Shown in pieces: positions 23,696 through 32,860 of a DNA stretch of 64,000 nucleotides (within the stretch, counting starts at the first letter, position 1; the number at the start of each line of letters is the position of its first letter). Made by a program: the position numbers and the translations under genes. The stretch is from Nocardioides sp. CFH 31398 (GTDB lineage: Bacteria; Actinomycetota; Actinomycetes; Propionibacteriales; Nocardioidaceae): NCBI RefSeq assembly GCF_022436705.1, contig NZ_JAKUHT010000002.1, positions 57,744 to 121,743 of the forward strand. Reading direction: 5' to 3'. The notes beneath the pieces were generated by a model, which searched no databases, was not told where the DNA came from, and worked only from the letters and a program-made list of their open reading frames with translations.

Positions 23696-24823
23696 TCACC
23701 CCGAGGACGGAGCCGACCGCCGCTTCTCGACGTCTCCCCGGTGCTCGGCGATGAGGAGTCCGCACCCGTGCCGGACGGACGCGGGCAGGACCGAGACCGC
23801 GACCAGCGCCACGAACCCCGCCACGAGCTTGTCCACGACGGAGGCGACGAGGTTCGCGACGACCAGCCCCACGACGTACGTGCCGAGGAGCGCCGCGAAC
23901 GTCACCGTGAGCTGGTCCTGCGGTCCCCGCGGCTCCGTGCCGGCCACGAGGAGCAGCACGGGGACCGCCAGGGCCGTGCACGCGACGCCGACCCCGAGGT
24001 TCAGGGCCAGGAACCGCGGCAGCGTGCGGCCGAGGCCCCAGGACCGGACTCCGTGGCCCCACAGGAGGGCGCCCACCACGTTGACGGCGACGAACCCGAG
24101 CTCCTCGGGAGCGGCGACGCCGAGGCCCACGACGGAGGACACGACCGCGACGAGCACGCCGCGCCACGGGCCGAGGGCGATGGCGGCGACGGCGGTGCCG
24201 GTCATGTCGAGGAAGAAGGGGACCTCGGTCAGCGCGACGAACGACAACCCGGCCAGGTTGAGCGCCACGCAGCCCACGATCACGGCGAGCACGGTCGCGG
24301 GTGCGGGCGGGCCCGGTTCGGCCGGCGGTCCGGGGTGGGTGGTCGCGGCCGGTGGGACCGGCGCTGGCACCCCCTCGGCGGGCCCCTCGGCGGGCCCCTC
24401 GGCGGGCACCTCGGCGGGCACCTCGGCGGGCACCTCGGCGGGCACCTCGGCGGGCGCTGCGTCCGCCGCTGGCGGGAGGGTCGCCGGGGGCTCCTCGGGG
24501 CGCCCCGGTGCCGGGGCGGCGGGGGAGCGGGCGGCGGCCACCCAGTCGTCCACCCCCTCCTCGGGGACGCCGAGCGCGAGGGCGATCTCCCGCACCAGGG
24601 GCAGGCTCATCCGGGTCCGGCCGTCGCGGAAGCAGTCGTAGACCGTCGAGCGGGCGACCCGGGCGACCGCGGGGGGCACCCCGGCCGCCAGCCGGGCGTC
24701 ACGCACCCGGGAGGCGATGGTCTGGAACGACGGGTCCCCGGCCTCCGAGCGCAGCCGGCGCAGCTCGCTCGCGATCGGCGTCCACCGTGCCTCGCCGGTC
24801 TCCGTGCTGTGCGTCTCGTCCAC
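23696..24823 (-). CDS. HTH domain fused to an ECF-S-like membrane domain through a proline-rich repeat
   Basis: 375 residues from GTG 24823, preceded by GGGGG on the minus strand; an in-frame GTG at 24865 is an alternative. An N-terminal XRE-like helix-turn-helix (about 8-75, ASRVRDARLAAGVPPAVARV, STVYDCFRDGRTRMSLPLVR) is followed by an Ala-Pro linker with 7 near-identical tetrapeptide steps (PAEV/PAEG). The C-terminal half has about five or six membrane helices; the run FFLDMTGTAVAAIALGPWRG with VVSSVVGLG resembles the substrate-binding S component of ECF vitamin transporters. A DNA-binding module joined to a membrane domain could sense membrane signals and bind DNA. No close family is recognised. 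Confidence 0.6.
   Translation of the reverse strand: MDETHSTETGEARWTPIASELRRLRSEAGDPSFQTIASRVRDARLAAGVPPAVARVARSTVYDCFRDGRTRMSLPLVREIALALGVPEEGVDDWVAAARSPAAPAPGRPEEPPATLPPAADAAPAEVPAEVPAEVPAEVPAEGPAEGPAEGVPAPVPPAATTHPGPPAEPGPPAPATVLAVIVGCVALNLAGLSFVALTEVPFFLDMTGTAVAAIALGPWRGVLVAVVSSVVGLGVAAPEELGFVAVNVVGALLWGHGVRSWGLGRTLPRFLALNLGVGVACTALAVPVLLLVAGTEPRGPQDQLTVTFAALLGTYVVGLVVANLVASVVDKLVAGFVALVAVSVLPASVRHGCGLLIAEHRGDVEKRRSAPSSG
24374..24457 (-). repeat. 12-bp tandem repeat, seven copies, in the linker of the HTH-membrane gene
   Basis: Seven contiguous 12-bp units (24374-24457) of CTCGGCGGGC followed by CC, AC or GC. On the minus strand they encode the repeated Pro-Ala-Glu-Val/Gly linker. Such short in-frame repeats can change in number by slippage, so linker length may vary between strains. 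Confidence 0.85.
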
Positions 24824-25151
24824 ACCGACACCCCCATGTCGTCGCGGCCCCCGTCGTCGTAGCACCGGCAGGGTCCGGCCCGGACCCTAGCGCGGGACGC
24901 CCCGCGGCCCGTGTCGGCTGTCCGGGACCGTCCGGGAGCAGGGCCGCCCGCTGACGCCGGCGGACCGGGGTCGCTGTAGTGGTGTCGTCTCGCGCGCTGC
25001 GATCCGGGGGAGGCGCGCGAGACCCTCGGGACGTCGTCCGGCGCGCGTGGCTGCCGCGGGTCCGCTTGCCGGGGGAGACGCGACGCCCCGGTTCTTCCTA
25101 GGATCGGGGGCGGCACCGAACGCCGGTGCTTCTCCTCGGGCGGGGGCGCCG
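24824..25151. other. 328-bp divergent intergenic region
   Basis: No gene is supported here. The region separates the HTH-membrane gene (-) from a histidine kinase gene (+) and must hold both promoters. It contains the direct repeat GTCCGGGA (twice around 24919-24940) and an 11-bp inverted repeat at 24987-25023. No clear -10 and -35 pair is recognised. Confidence 0.45.
24987..25023. repeat. 11-bp perfect inverted repeat in a divergent promoter region
   Basis: GTCTCGCGCGC (24987-24997) and GCGCGCGAGAC (25013-25023) are perfect complements with a 15-nt loop. As it lies between divergent genes it is not a terminator of either. It could be an operator or a leader hairpin; which is unknown. Confidence 0.6.
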
Positions 25152-26900
25152 ATGTCGGAGCAGGGAGCGCGACGCCATGTCCGTGCGCCTGCGGACGACC
25201 TGCGCGACCTCCACGAGGCCGCCGACCTCGACCTCCAGCACGCGGCCGAGGGCGTCCGCGACGTGCTCGGCTACGGGGTGGTCGCCGTCTCGCTGCTGCG
25301 GGGCACCGGCGAGTACGAGTTCGTCGCGGTCGTGGGGCCGCCCGACGCCCGGGACTACCTGCTCGGCACCCACCTGGCCGGCGAGCAGCTCGACCGCGCG
25401 ATCGCGGCCGCCGACGTCCACGGGCGGGTCCACTACGTGCCCCGGGGGCGGTTGCCCGACAACGGGCCGCGCTGGGCCTCCGACGCCCCCCGGACGGGGG
25501 ACCCGGAGGTGTGGTCGCCCGACGACGAGCTGTTCGTGATGTTCGTCGACCAGACGGGCTCGGTCCGCGGGCACGTGGCCGTCGACCACCCGCCCGGCGG
25601 GCGGGTCCCGACGGTGACCATGCGCTCCCAGCTCGAGGCGTACGTCGAGCGGATGGTGCCCGTCCTCCTGCACGCCGACAGCCTCCACCGCAGCGACGAG
25701 CAGCTGCGGATCGCCGCCCAGGCCCGTCGGGTGGTGCGGTCCGCCATCACCCGCCTCGACGAGAGCGACCTCCTCGACGCCGCCGGCGCCGACCTCGCGG
25801 ACTGCCTGCGCGCCGACGAGGTCTGGTTCCACACCGAGGACCCCCGCCGTCTGCTGCGGCACCCCGCCGGGGCGGGGACGGACCCGCCGTCCGAGATCGT
25901 CGAGCGCATCCGCGTCATGGCGGACCGCGCGTGGCGCGGCCAGCTCGCGGTGGTCGTCGAGGACGAGCGGGTCCTGCCCGAGGGCTCGGGCAGCGACGGG
26001 TGGGAGGAGGTGCTGGGGTTCCTCCACGGCGTCGGGCTGGAGTCGATGCTGCTGGTGCCGGTGGGAGCCGGCGTGCAGTGCCTCGGCGCCGTCGTCGGCG
26101 TCCGCCGCTCCGGCGCCGCCGAGTGGAGCGACCTGGAGATCCTCGCCGCCCAGGACCTCGGCCGTGACCTCGGCTCCGCGCTGCAGACCGCTCGGTTCTT
26201 CGAGCGCGAGCGCGGCCACGCGGCGTACAAGCAGCAGCTGATCGCGACCATCGCCCACGAGCTGAAGAACCCGCTGACGGCGGTGCGCGGGAACCTGGAG
26301 CTGCTGCAGGACGAGGTCGCCGAGCAGCCGGCCGCCACGATGCTCTCCGACAGGATCGGGCGCGCCACCCACCGGCTGGCGGTGCTCGTCGACAACCTGC
26401 TCACGCTCTCGGCGGTCGACGAGGCCGCCGACGTCCGCGACGGCCGGTCGGTCGACCTGGCCGCCCTCGTCGCCGACGCCGTCGAGGTCGTGACCGTGCA
26501 GGCCGGCCAGCGCGGGGTGACGGTGTCGGTCGACGCCGCCCCCGGCGCGCGGGTCCGGGGCATGCCGGGGGAGCTCGAGCACCTCGTCGTCAACCTCGTC
26601 AGCAACGCCGTGAAGTACTCCGACGACGGCGGGGAGGTGGCGATCCGTGTCGGCGCCGAGGACCGCGACGCCGTCCTGGCCGTGACCGACCGGGGCATCG
26701 GCATCGCCGAGGAGGAGCGCGGGCGCATCTTCGGGGAGTTCTTCCGGTCGGCGAACCCCCGCGCGCGCACGCGCCCCGGCACCGGCCTCGGCCTGGCCAT
26801 CGCCGCCCGCGTGGTCGAGCGCCACGGCGGCCGCATCGACGTGCAGTCGACCCTCGGGCAGGGGTCGACCTTCGAGGTCCGGCTGCCGCTCGACCGCTGA
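25152..26900 (+). CDS. soluble GAF-containing histidine kinase (orphan)
   Basis: 582 residues from ATG 25152. The N-terminal half holds one or two GAF-like domains (about 20-200 and about 210-350, second ending with LGAVVGVRRSG). No membrane segment is visible. HisKA has phospho-acceptor H369 in TIAHELKNPLTAVRGNLE; HATPase has the N box LVVNLVSNAVKYSDDGGE, D box DRGIGIAEEERG and GTGLGLAIAARVVERHGG. No response regulator lies next to it, so its partner must be encoded elsewhere. A hairpin follows its stop directly. Confidence 0.92.
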   Translation: MSEQGARRHVRAPADDLRDLHEAADLDLQHAAEGVRDVLGYGVVAVSLLRGTGEYEFVAVVGPPDARDYLLGTHLAGEQLDRAIAAADVHGRVHYVPRGRLPDNGPRWASDAPRTGDPEVWSPDDELFVMFVDQTGSVRGHVAVDHPPGGRVPTVTMRSQLEAYVERMVPVLLHADSLHRSDEQLRIAAQARRVVRSAITRLDESDLLDAAGADLADCLRADEVWFHTEDPRRLLRHPAGAGTDPPSEIVERIRVMADRAWRGQLAVVVEDERVLPEGSGSDGWEEVLGFLHGVGLESMLLVPVGAGVQCLGAVVGVRRSGAAEWSDLEILAAQDLGRDLGSALQTARFFERERGHAAYKQQLIATIAHELKNPLTAVRGNLELLQDEVAEQPAATMLSDRIGRATHRLAVLVDNLLTLSAVDEAADVRDGRSVDLAALVADAVEVVTVQAGQRGVTVSVDAAPGARVRGMPGELEHLVVNLVSNAVKYSDDGGEVAIRVGAEDRDAVLAVTDRGIGIAEEERGRIFGEFFRSANPRARTRPGTGLGLAIAARVVERHGGRIDVQSTLGQGSTFEVRLPLDR

Positions 26901-26902
26901 CG

Positions 26903-26928
26903 CGCCACGCGTCCCGGGGTGCGTGGCG
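26903..26928 (+). terminator. hairpin after the histidine kinase gene
   Basis: CGCCACGC (26903-26910) pairs with GCGTGGCG (26921-26928), an 8-bp stem, loop GTCCCGGGGT, starting three bases after the kinase stop. No T run. Confidence 0.55.
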
Positions 26929-27091
26929 GGCCGGCCCGGGCGTGCGGCGGCGCGCCGGAACCGGGGAACCGCTGACGTCGCCCGGGGCCGTGCCCTACCG
27001 TGGTGCCGCTCTCCAGTGCCGCCGAGGCGGCGTCCGGGACCGGGGGCGTGGCGGCGGATCGTGCTGCCCGGACCTGGCCTGGAAGGGGACC

Positions 27092-28591
27092 ATGGAGCAC
27101 CACGTGGACGGGAGTCCTCTGCTCGGGGTGAGCTTCGACCACTACTGCCGGCTGGTGCGGCGGTTCCTCGACGTCCCGGTCGCGCTCGTCACGATCGTCG
27201 AGCCGGACCGGCAGGTGTTCCCCGGTTCGCTGGGCCTGCCCGAGCCGTGGGCCTCGCGGCGCGAGACACCGCTGACGCACTCGTTCTGCCAGCACGTGGT
27301 CGCCGAGCGAGCGCCGCTCGTGGTGTCCGACGCCCGCCGCGACCCGCGACTGCTCGACAACCTCGCGATCGACGACCTGGGTGTCGTCGCGTACGCCGGG
27401 TGGCCCCTGACGAACGCCGCCGGCCAGGTGGTGGGCTCGCTGTGCGCCATCGGCCCCGAGCCGCGCGAGTGGAGCGCCAGCGACCTCGCCGGCCTGGAGG
27501 ACCTGGCGCAGGCCTGCTCCGCGGAGATCCAGCACGTGAGCGCGCAGGCGGCGGCCGGCGTGGACCTCGCCCGCGCGATGGTCGACGCCGCCGAGGTCGC
27601 CCTCGCGCTGTACGACGACGGCGGGCGGCTCCTCCTCGCCAACGCCCGCGCCGAGGCGCTGGCCGTCGCGGCAGGCTTCGACCTCGACGTCGCGCCCCAC
27701 GCCGGGACGCGGGTGGTGCGCGCCGACCGCCGTGAGGCGGTGCCCGCGGAGGAGCAGATGGTGCCGCGGGCCCTGCGGGGGGCGCTGCGGCACCCGGAGG
27801 TGCAGTGGCTGGGCGCCGGGGACGGGCAGGTCGCGGTCGTGGCCAGCGGCCACGCCCTCACCCTGCCGGACGGCCGGGAGGCCACCCTGCTCGTGGCGCA
27901 CGACGTCACCGAGCTCGCCCACTCGCTGGAGGTCCGCGAGCGGTTCTCCGCGACGGTGTCGCACGAGCTGCGGACGCCCCTGACGGCCATCCTCGGGTTC
28001 ACCGAGATGCTCGCCGACGAGGTCGACGGCTCCGCGGCCCGACTGGTGCAGCGGATCCGCGGCAGCGCGACCACCCTGCAGGACCGGGTGACGGACATCC
28101 TCGCCGACGCCGGGCGACGCGGTCGCCTGGACCTGCGGGCCACCGACCTGCACGCCCTGGTCACCCGGGCGGCGGAGACGCTCGCCTCCCCGGCGGCCCA
28201 GCGGGGGGCCACGCTACGGGTGGCGGGGGAGGAGACCTGGGCGACGCTGGACCCGGGCCGCGTCGAGCGAGCGGTGGAGAACCTGCTGTCCAACGCGATC
28301 AAGTACGGCCCGGAGGGCGGTGCGGTCGACGTCGAGGTCCGCCGCGGCACCGACCGGGTCGAGGTGGTCGTCGCCGACGAGGGCCGCGGCCTGACCCCGG
28401 AGGAGGTCGAGCGCGCCTTCGAGCTCTACTGGCGCGCCGACAGCGCGCGGACGGCCGACGTCCCGGGCAGCGGCATCGGGCTGCCGCTGGTCCGCGAGAT
28501 CGCGAGCGAGCACCGGGGGAGCGTGCGGATGGAGAGCCGTCCGGGGCGGGGCACCACCGTGACGCTCACGCTCCCGCGGGTGCCCGCCTGA
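27092..28591 (+). CDS. GAF-containing histidine kinase (orphan)
   Basis: 499 residues from ATG 27092 with GGAAGGGG about 10 bp upstream. The N-terminal GAF domain (about 15-150) has the LTHSFCQHVV..PLVVSDARRDP pattern common in actinobacterial GAF sensors; a second, PAS-like stretch (about 160-270) follows. HisKA has H291 in SHELRTPLTAILGFTEML; the HATPase has ENLLSNAIKYGPEGG, DEGRGLTPEEVERAFE and GSGIGLPLVREI. No membrane segment is visible. Like the kinase at 25152 it has no adjacent response regulator. It ends 26 bp into the minus-strand nicotinamidase gene. Confidence 0.92.
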   Translation: MEHHVDGSPLLGVSFDHYCRLVRRFLDVPVALVTIVEPDRQVFPGSLGLPEPWASRRETPLTHSFCQHVVAERAPLVVSDARRDPRLLDNLAIDDLGVVAYAGWPLTNAAGQVVGSLCAIGPEPREWSASDLAGLEDLAQACSAEIQHVSAQAAAGVDLARAMVDAAEVALALYDDGGRLLLANARAEALAVAAGFDLDVAPHAGTRVVRADRREAVPAEEQMVPRALRGALRHPEVQWLGAGDGQVAVVASGHALTLPDGREATLLVAHDVTELAHSLEVRERFSATVSHELRTPLTAILGFTEMLADEVDGSAARLVQRIRGSATTLQDRVTDILADAGRRGRLDLRATDLHALVTRAAETLASPAAQRGATLRVAGEETWATLDPGRVERAVENLLSNAIKYGPEGGAVDVEVRRGTDRVEVVVADEGRGLTPEEVERAFELYWRADSARTADVPGSGIGLPLVREIASEHRGSVRMESRPGRGTTVTLTLPRVPA

Positions 28592-29192
28592 CCCCGGCGG
28601 CGGACATCTCCTCGAGCGCGGCGTCCGAGGTCGCCGGCGCCACCCCGGCGTGCAGGCCGTCGAGCAGCGTGACGTCGAGGCCGTGGCGCCGGGCGTCGAG
28701 CACGGTGGCGCGCACGCAGTAGTCGGTGGCGAGCCCGGCGACGTCGACGGCCCGGACGCCGAGCCCCGCGAGGAGCTCGGCCAGGGTCGACCCGCTGTGG
28801 TCCCCGCCGTCGACGCGCCCCTCGAAGCCGGAGTAGGCGGGGACGCCGCGGCCCTTGCGGACGTGGTGGGTGATCCGGTCCACCTCGAGGCCGGGGGCGT
28901 AGTCGTGGCCGGGGGAGCCGTCGACGCAGTGGGGCGGCCAGGTGGTCGCGAAGTCGGGCTCCTCGCCGGGCGCGGCGAAGTGCCCGCCGTTCGTCGAGTG
29001 GCTGTCGTGGTCGTCGCGGGTCGCGACCACGGCGACGTACTCGTCGCCGTGCTCGACGAGGTGGCGGGAGATGGCCTCGGCGACGGCGTGGCCGCCCTGG
29101 ACGGCGAGCGAGCCGCCCTCGCAGAAGTCGTTCTGGACGTCGACGACGAGCAGGGCCCGCGCCGGGCCGCCCGCTTCCTGGTTCGCGGTCAT
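28566..29192 (-). CDS. nicotinamidase / isochorismatase-family amidohydrolase
   Basis: 208 residues from ATG 29192. Catalytic triad: D18 in LLVVDVQNDF, K113 in HHVRKGRG, and C159 in LATDYCVRATVLDA. The metal site is suggested by D and H in TRDDHDSHS and by PPHCVDGSPGH. This is the pattern of bacterial nicotinamidases (PncA-like), which hydrolyse nicotinamide to nicotinate in the NAD salvage pathway and activate pyrazinamide. The length is normal. The gene could also be another isochorismatase-fold hydrolase, but the VDVQNDF and PPHC stretches favour nicotinamidase. Confidence 0.9.
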   Translation of the reverse strand: MTANQEAGGPARALLVVDVQNDFCEGGSLAVQGGHAVAEAISRHLVEHGDEYVAVVATRDDHDSHSTNGGHFAAPGEEPDFATTWPPHCVDGSPGHDYAPGLEVDRITHHVRKGRGVPAYSGFEGRVDGGDHSGSTLAELLAGLGVRAVDVAGLATDYCVRATVLDARRHGLDVTLLDGLHAGVAPATSDAALEEMSAAGVRRAPAGA

Positions 29193-29239
29193 GGCCCCAT
29201 CATCCCGCCCGCGCCGACGCCCGGGCCGTGCCGGGGCCG

Positions 29240-30811
29240 TCAGCCGGTCGGCACGCGGACGCCGACGGGCAACCTCCGGGCGCCGCCGGTCAGGGCCTCG
29301 TCCCCGAGCCGCAGCGTGGGGTGGCGGTAGGCGCCGAGGTGGTAGAGGCCCTTCACGCCGGTCGCGTACACCGAGCCCACGCCGGGCTCCCAGTCGTCGA
29401 CGACCCGGTAGCGCCCGGTCGCGGGGTGGTCGCTCCCGCCGGGGACCAGGCCGGGGTCGCCCCCGCGGATCGGTCGGGTCCCGACCCGCCAGGCGGCGAC
29501 GGTGCGGTCGAGCCCGGGGGCGTGGCGGTCGACCTGGTCGAGGGCGTGACGCAGAGCGGCCGCGGGCTCCGCCGCGGCCGTCACCGGCACCTCGGCCCGC
29601 AGCCAGGCGGTCGCGCGACCGCGCGGGGCGCGGGCCGGGTCGACCACCGACGGCTGGCCGACGGCGATGGGGGTCTGGTCGAGCCGCTCGACGTGGACGA
29701 CGGGGGAGGCGCGCAGGTCGGGGTCGGCCCAGGGGACCGGCCGCCGCAGTGCGAGGTGCGCCTCGAGCTGGACCGTCCGCTCCGCCCGCAGCCTCTCCGG
29801 GTCCGGGAAGGCGGCAGCCCCCCTGCCGGGCTCGTGCGGCGCCGGGCCCTCGCCCAGCAGCTCCTCGTGCAGGCGGGCGGCGTCCGTGGCGGCGAGCACG
29901 GTGCCGAGCGCCTCGAAGCGCCGGCCCTCGGAGATGACGGCCACGGCGCGCCCCCGGTCGACCTCGATCCGCTCGGCCGTCCGGTCGAGGAGCAGGTGCA
30001 CCCCGCGCTCGAGCAGCAGGCCCAGCAACGCGCTGCTGAAGCGGGCGGCCCCGCCACGGACGGCCGGCATCCCGGTCTCGTGCAGCGCGAGCACGGTGGC
30101 GGGGAGGGCGAGTCCTCCCAGGACGTCGTCGGACCGCAGGCCGAGGGCGGGGAGCCAGGGCAGCCAGAGGCGGGCGACCTCGTCGCCGCGGAACCGGTCG
30201 GCGAGCAGCTCGGCGGCGCTGAGCGCGGCCGCCCGGCCGACCTCCGGCTCACCGCTGTACGCGGCGACGCGCAGGCCGACGCCGTCCACGGCGAACATCT
30301 CCCGGCGGCCGACGCCGGCGCCCAGGCCGCGACGGGCGCCCGGGGCGAGCCGCTCGACGCCCCGCAGCAGGCCGACGTACGCCGCGGCGTCCCGGGGGTC
30401 CGCGAAGGCGGCAGCGGTCGCGCCGGGGTCCCGGTGGGCGACCAGGGTGCCGGCGTCGCCGACGGTGGCCGTGAGCGGGCCGGGTGTGGAGAGGTAGTCG
30501 AGCCCGTGGCGGCGCAGGTCGTCGGCGAGGCCGGCGTGGGCGGGTCCGGACAGGAAGTGGAGGTGCCACAGCGTGAACGCGTCGTGCACGTGGCCCGGCA
30601 GCGTCAGGTGGTCGAGACCGACCTCGGTGCTGCCGGTGAACTCGCCCAGCACGGCCACCGCCCACCCGTTGCCGGCGAGCTCGGCGGCGGCGAGGAGTCC
30701 GTTGAGGCTCGTCCCGACGACGACGGCGTCGTAGGTGGAGGTGGACAGCACCGGACGCGGGCGGTGCCGTCCGGTGGTCGGGGCAGGGAGGGTGGTGCCG
30801 TCTGTCGTCAT
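29240..30811 (-). CDS. NAD(P)/FAD-dependent oxidoreductase, phytoene/carotenoid dehydrogenase-like
   Basis: 523 residues from ATG 30811. The N-terminal FAD-binding Rossmann motif is VVVGTSLNGLLAAAELAGNG (residues about 30-49), with serine in place of one of the usual glycines (GTSLNG for GxGxxG), so binding may be altered but this pattern occurs in amine-oxidase-like enzymes. A C-terminal GVKGLYHLGAYRHPTLRLGD resembles the end of carotenoid dehydrogenases (G..H.GGG). No neighbouring carotenoid synthesis gene is present. The substrate is unknown; it could act on a polyene or act as a carotenoid isomerase. Confidence 0.7.
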   Translation of the reverse strand: MTTDGTTLPAPTTGRHRPRPVLSTSTYDAVVVGTSLNGLLAAAELAGNGWAVAVLGEFTGSTEVGLDHLTLPGHVHDAFTLWHLHFLSGPAHAGLADDLRRHGLDYLSTPGPLTATVGDAGTLVAHRDPGATAAAFADPRDAAAYVGLLRGVERLAPGARRGLGAGVGRREMFAVDGVGLRVAAYSGEPEVGRAAALSAAELLADRFRGDEVARLWLPWLPALGLRSDDVLGGLALPATVLALHETGMPAVRGGAARFSSALLGLLLERGVHLLLDRTAERIEVDRGRAVAVISEGRRFEALGTVLAATDAARLHEELLGEGPAPHEPGRGAAAFPDPERLRAERTVQLEAHLALRRPVPWADPDLRASPVVHVERLDQTPIAVGQPSVVDPARAPRGRATAWLRAEVPVTAAAEPAAALRHALDQVDRHAPGLDRTVAAWRVGTRPIRGGDPGLVPGGSDHPATGRYRVVDDWEPGVGSVYATGVKGLYHLGAYRHPTLRLGDEALTGGARRLPVGVRVPTG

Positions 30812-30955
30812 GCTCGGGCTTCCGTCGCGGGGGGTGACGAGGATGCACCGCGAGACCCGGACGGACCCTGCATGTCCATCCGAAACCTCGGGTGAGGCGA
30901 TGTTAGGCCGAAATCCCGCGCGCGTGGGGGAACTTCTGCCGACGAGCGAGCAGAA

Positions 30956-32860
30956 TCACCTCACCGCGGAGAGGAACCGCTCCACCAGCGGCCCCGCGGT
31001 CACCGACCCCGACGTCCCCGTCTCGACGAATACCGCCACCGCCAGGTCGCCCCGCGTGGCGATCATCCAGGCGTGGGTCGGCAGGTCCCCGTCGCCGCCG
31101 GCCTCGCCGTACTCGGCGGTGCCGGTCTTGGCCCCCACCTCGCCCGGGAGCCCGGCCAGCACGCTGCCCGAGCCGTCCGTGACCACGGTGCGCATCATCG
31201 TGCGCAGGCTGCGCGCCTCCGCGGCGGTGAGGGGCTCGGCCGGGTCGGTGGCCTCCGCCTCGACCTCGGGGACCAGGCTGGGGACGACGCGCTCGCCGGC
31301 CGCGACCGACGCCGCGACCGCGGCCATCGCGAGCGGACTGGCGAGCACCCGGCCCTGGCCGATCATCGACGCGGCCTCGTCCGTCGCGCCCTCGGGCTGC
31401 GGCACCTCGCCGAAGAACGACGTGAAGCCGACGTCGGCGTCCTCGCCCAGGCCGAGGGCCGCCGCGGCCTCGGCGAGGTCGCGGCCGCCGAGCCGCTCGA
31501 CGCCGGCGCCGATGAAGGCGGTGTTGCAGGAGTCGGCCAGCGCGCGGGTCAGCGTGACGTCGCCGAGGCCGGCGGCGGGGTAGTCGTCGTAGTTGGTGAA
31601 CGTCCGGCCGTCGACGTCGATGCCGGGCGGGCAGGCGACCGTGTCCTGCGGGGTGAGGCCCGAGCGCAGCAGCGCGAGGGCCGTGACGACCTTCATGGTC
31701 GAGCCGGGCGCGTAGCGACCCTCGGTGGCCGTGCTGAAGCCCTCGCTCCCGGGCCCGCTGGCCGCAGCCAGGACGGCGCCGTCCGAGGGGCGCAGCGCGA
31801 CCAGGGCCGACGGGACGTCGGCGGGGACGCCGTCGGCGAGCACTCGCTCGGCGGCGCGCTGCGCGTCGAGGTCGAGGGTCGTGCGCAGGTCCTCCCCGTC
31901 GGTGGCCCGGGCGACGAACAGCTCCCGGCGCTCGTCCGAGCTGCCGGCGGCCACGACCTCGGCGCCGTCGATCGAGCGCAGCTGCTCGTCGTACCGGAGC
32001 TGGAGGCCGGACAGGCCGACGACGTCACCGGCCTCGATCTCCCCGTCCGAGGACTCGACGACCTCGGCGGTCGCCTCGCCGACCCGACCGAGGATCGGGG
32101 CCGCGAACTCACGGGTCGGCGCGAGGGGCAGCGTGTCGACGACGGCCGCCGAGCCGGGGATGTCGCCGAAGTCGCCCGGCACGAGCTCACGGGCGTCCTC
32201 GGGGCGCAGGACCAGGGCCTCGACGAAGGCCTCGTCGCCCGAGCGTCGGACCTCGTCGACGTACGGCGCCACCTCGATGCCCAGGCCCCGCGCGATGCGG
32301 CGCGCGCTGTCGGTGGTCTGCCGGGCTCCGCCGACCCGGGTCTTGTCGAGCCCGTAGCGCCGGACCTCACGGTCGACGACGATCGGCTGCCGCCCGGCGC
32401 CGAGGATCCGGCCCCGCTCGCCGGTGGTCGAGAACAGCCCGAGTCGGTCCTGGGGCCGCAGTCCGGCGGCGAGGGTGCCGGGACGCCAGTCGACCAGCCA
32501 CGCGCCCTCGACCTCGGTGAGGTTGGCCGTGGTCTCGTAGGCCCACTCCTGGCCGGCGATCTCCCAGGTCCAGGCGAGCGGTGCCCTCGCGGTGGCGCCT
32601 TCGGCCTCCACCTCGCCCGCCTCGACCACGACCTGCTGGTCGTCGAGGGGCTCGACCAGCTCGGCGAAGTCCTCCTGGGAGGCGAAGTCGACGAGCGGCA
32701 CCCCGTCGAGGGTGTGGTCCGACAGCTGCTCCGCGAGCAGGTCGGCGACCTCGGCGGCCTCGGCGGTCGGGTCCTCCTCCTCGGCCGGCTGGCCGGAGCA
32801 GGCGGCGAGGGCGAGGGCCAGGACGGCGCAGGCGGCGAGGCGACCGGGGCTCCGAGACAT
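30956..32860 (-). CDS. lipoprotein penicillin-binding protein, class B with MecA-N-type domain
   Basis: 634 residues from ATG 32860. A signal peptide ends in the lipobox LAAC (L18-C21), so it is a lipoprotein anchored outside the membrane. An N-terminal NTF2-like MecA_N domain (about 35-150) is followed by a dimerisation domain and a transpeptidase domain with SxxK (S387-T-M-K390), SxN (S444-C-N446) and KTG (K578-T-G580). It cross-links peptidoglycan. The architecture is that of mycobacterial PbpLipo and staphylococcal PBP2a, so it may have low affinity for some beta-lactams, which is inference. It is not in a cell-division cluster. Confidence 0.92.
   Translation of the reverse strand: MSRSPGRLAACAVLALALAACSGQPAEEEDPTAEAAEVADLLAEQLSDHTLDGVPLVDFASQEDFAELVEPLDDQQVVVEAGEVEAEGATARAPLAWTWEIAGQEWAYETTANLTEVEGAWLVDWRPGTLAAGLRPQDRLGLFSTTGERGRILGAGRQPIVVDREVRRYGLDKTRVGGARQTTDSARRIARGLGIEVAPYVDEVRRSGDEAFVEALVLRPEDARELVPGDFGDIPGSAAVVDTLPLAPTREFAAPILGRVGEATAEVVESSDGEIEAGDVVGLSGLQLRYDEQLRSIDGAEVVAAGSSDERRELFVARATDGEDLRTTLDLDAQRAAERVLADGVPADVPSALVALRPSDGAVLAAASGPGSEGFSTATEGRYAPGSTMKVVTALALLRSGLTPQDTVACPPGIDVDGRTFTNYDDYPAAGLGDVTLTRALADSCNTAFIGAGVERLGGRDLAEAAAALGLGEDADVGFTSFFGEVPQPEGATDEAASMIGQGRVLASPLAMAAVAASVAAGERVVPSLVPEVEAEATDPAEPLTAAEARSLRTMMRTVVTDGSGSVLAGLPGEVGAKTGTAEYGEAGGDGDLPTHAWMIATRGDLAVAVFVETGTSGSVTAGPLVERFLSAVR

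Noticed and set aside
24374..24457. Possible CRISPR-like array
   Set aside because: The 12-bp units are directly adjacent without spacers and are in frame with the coding sequence; an ordinary tandem repeat.
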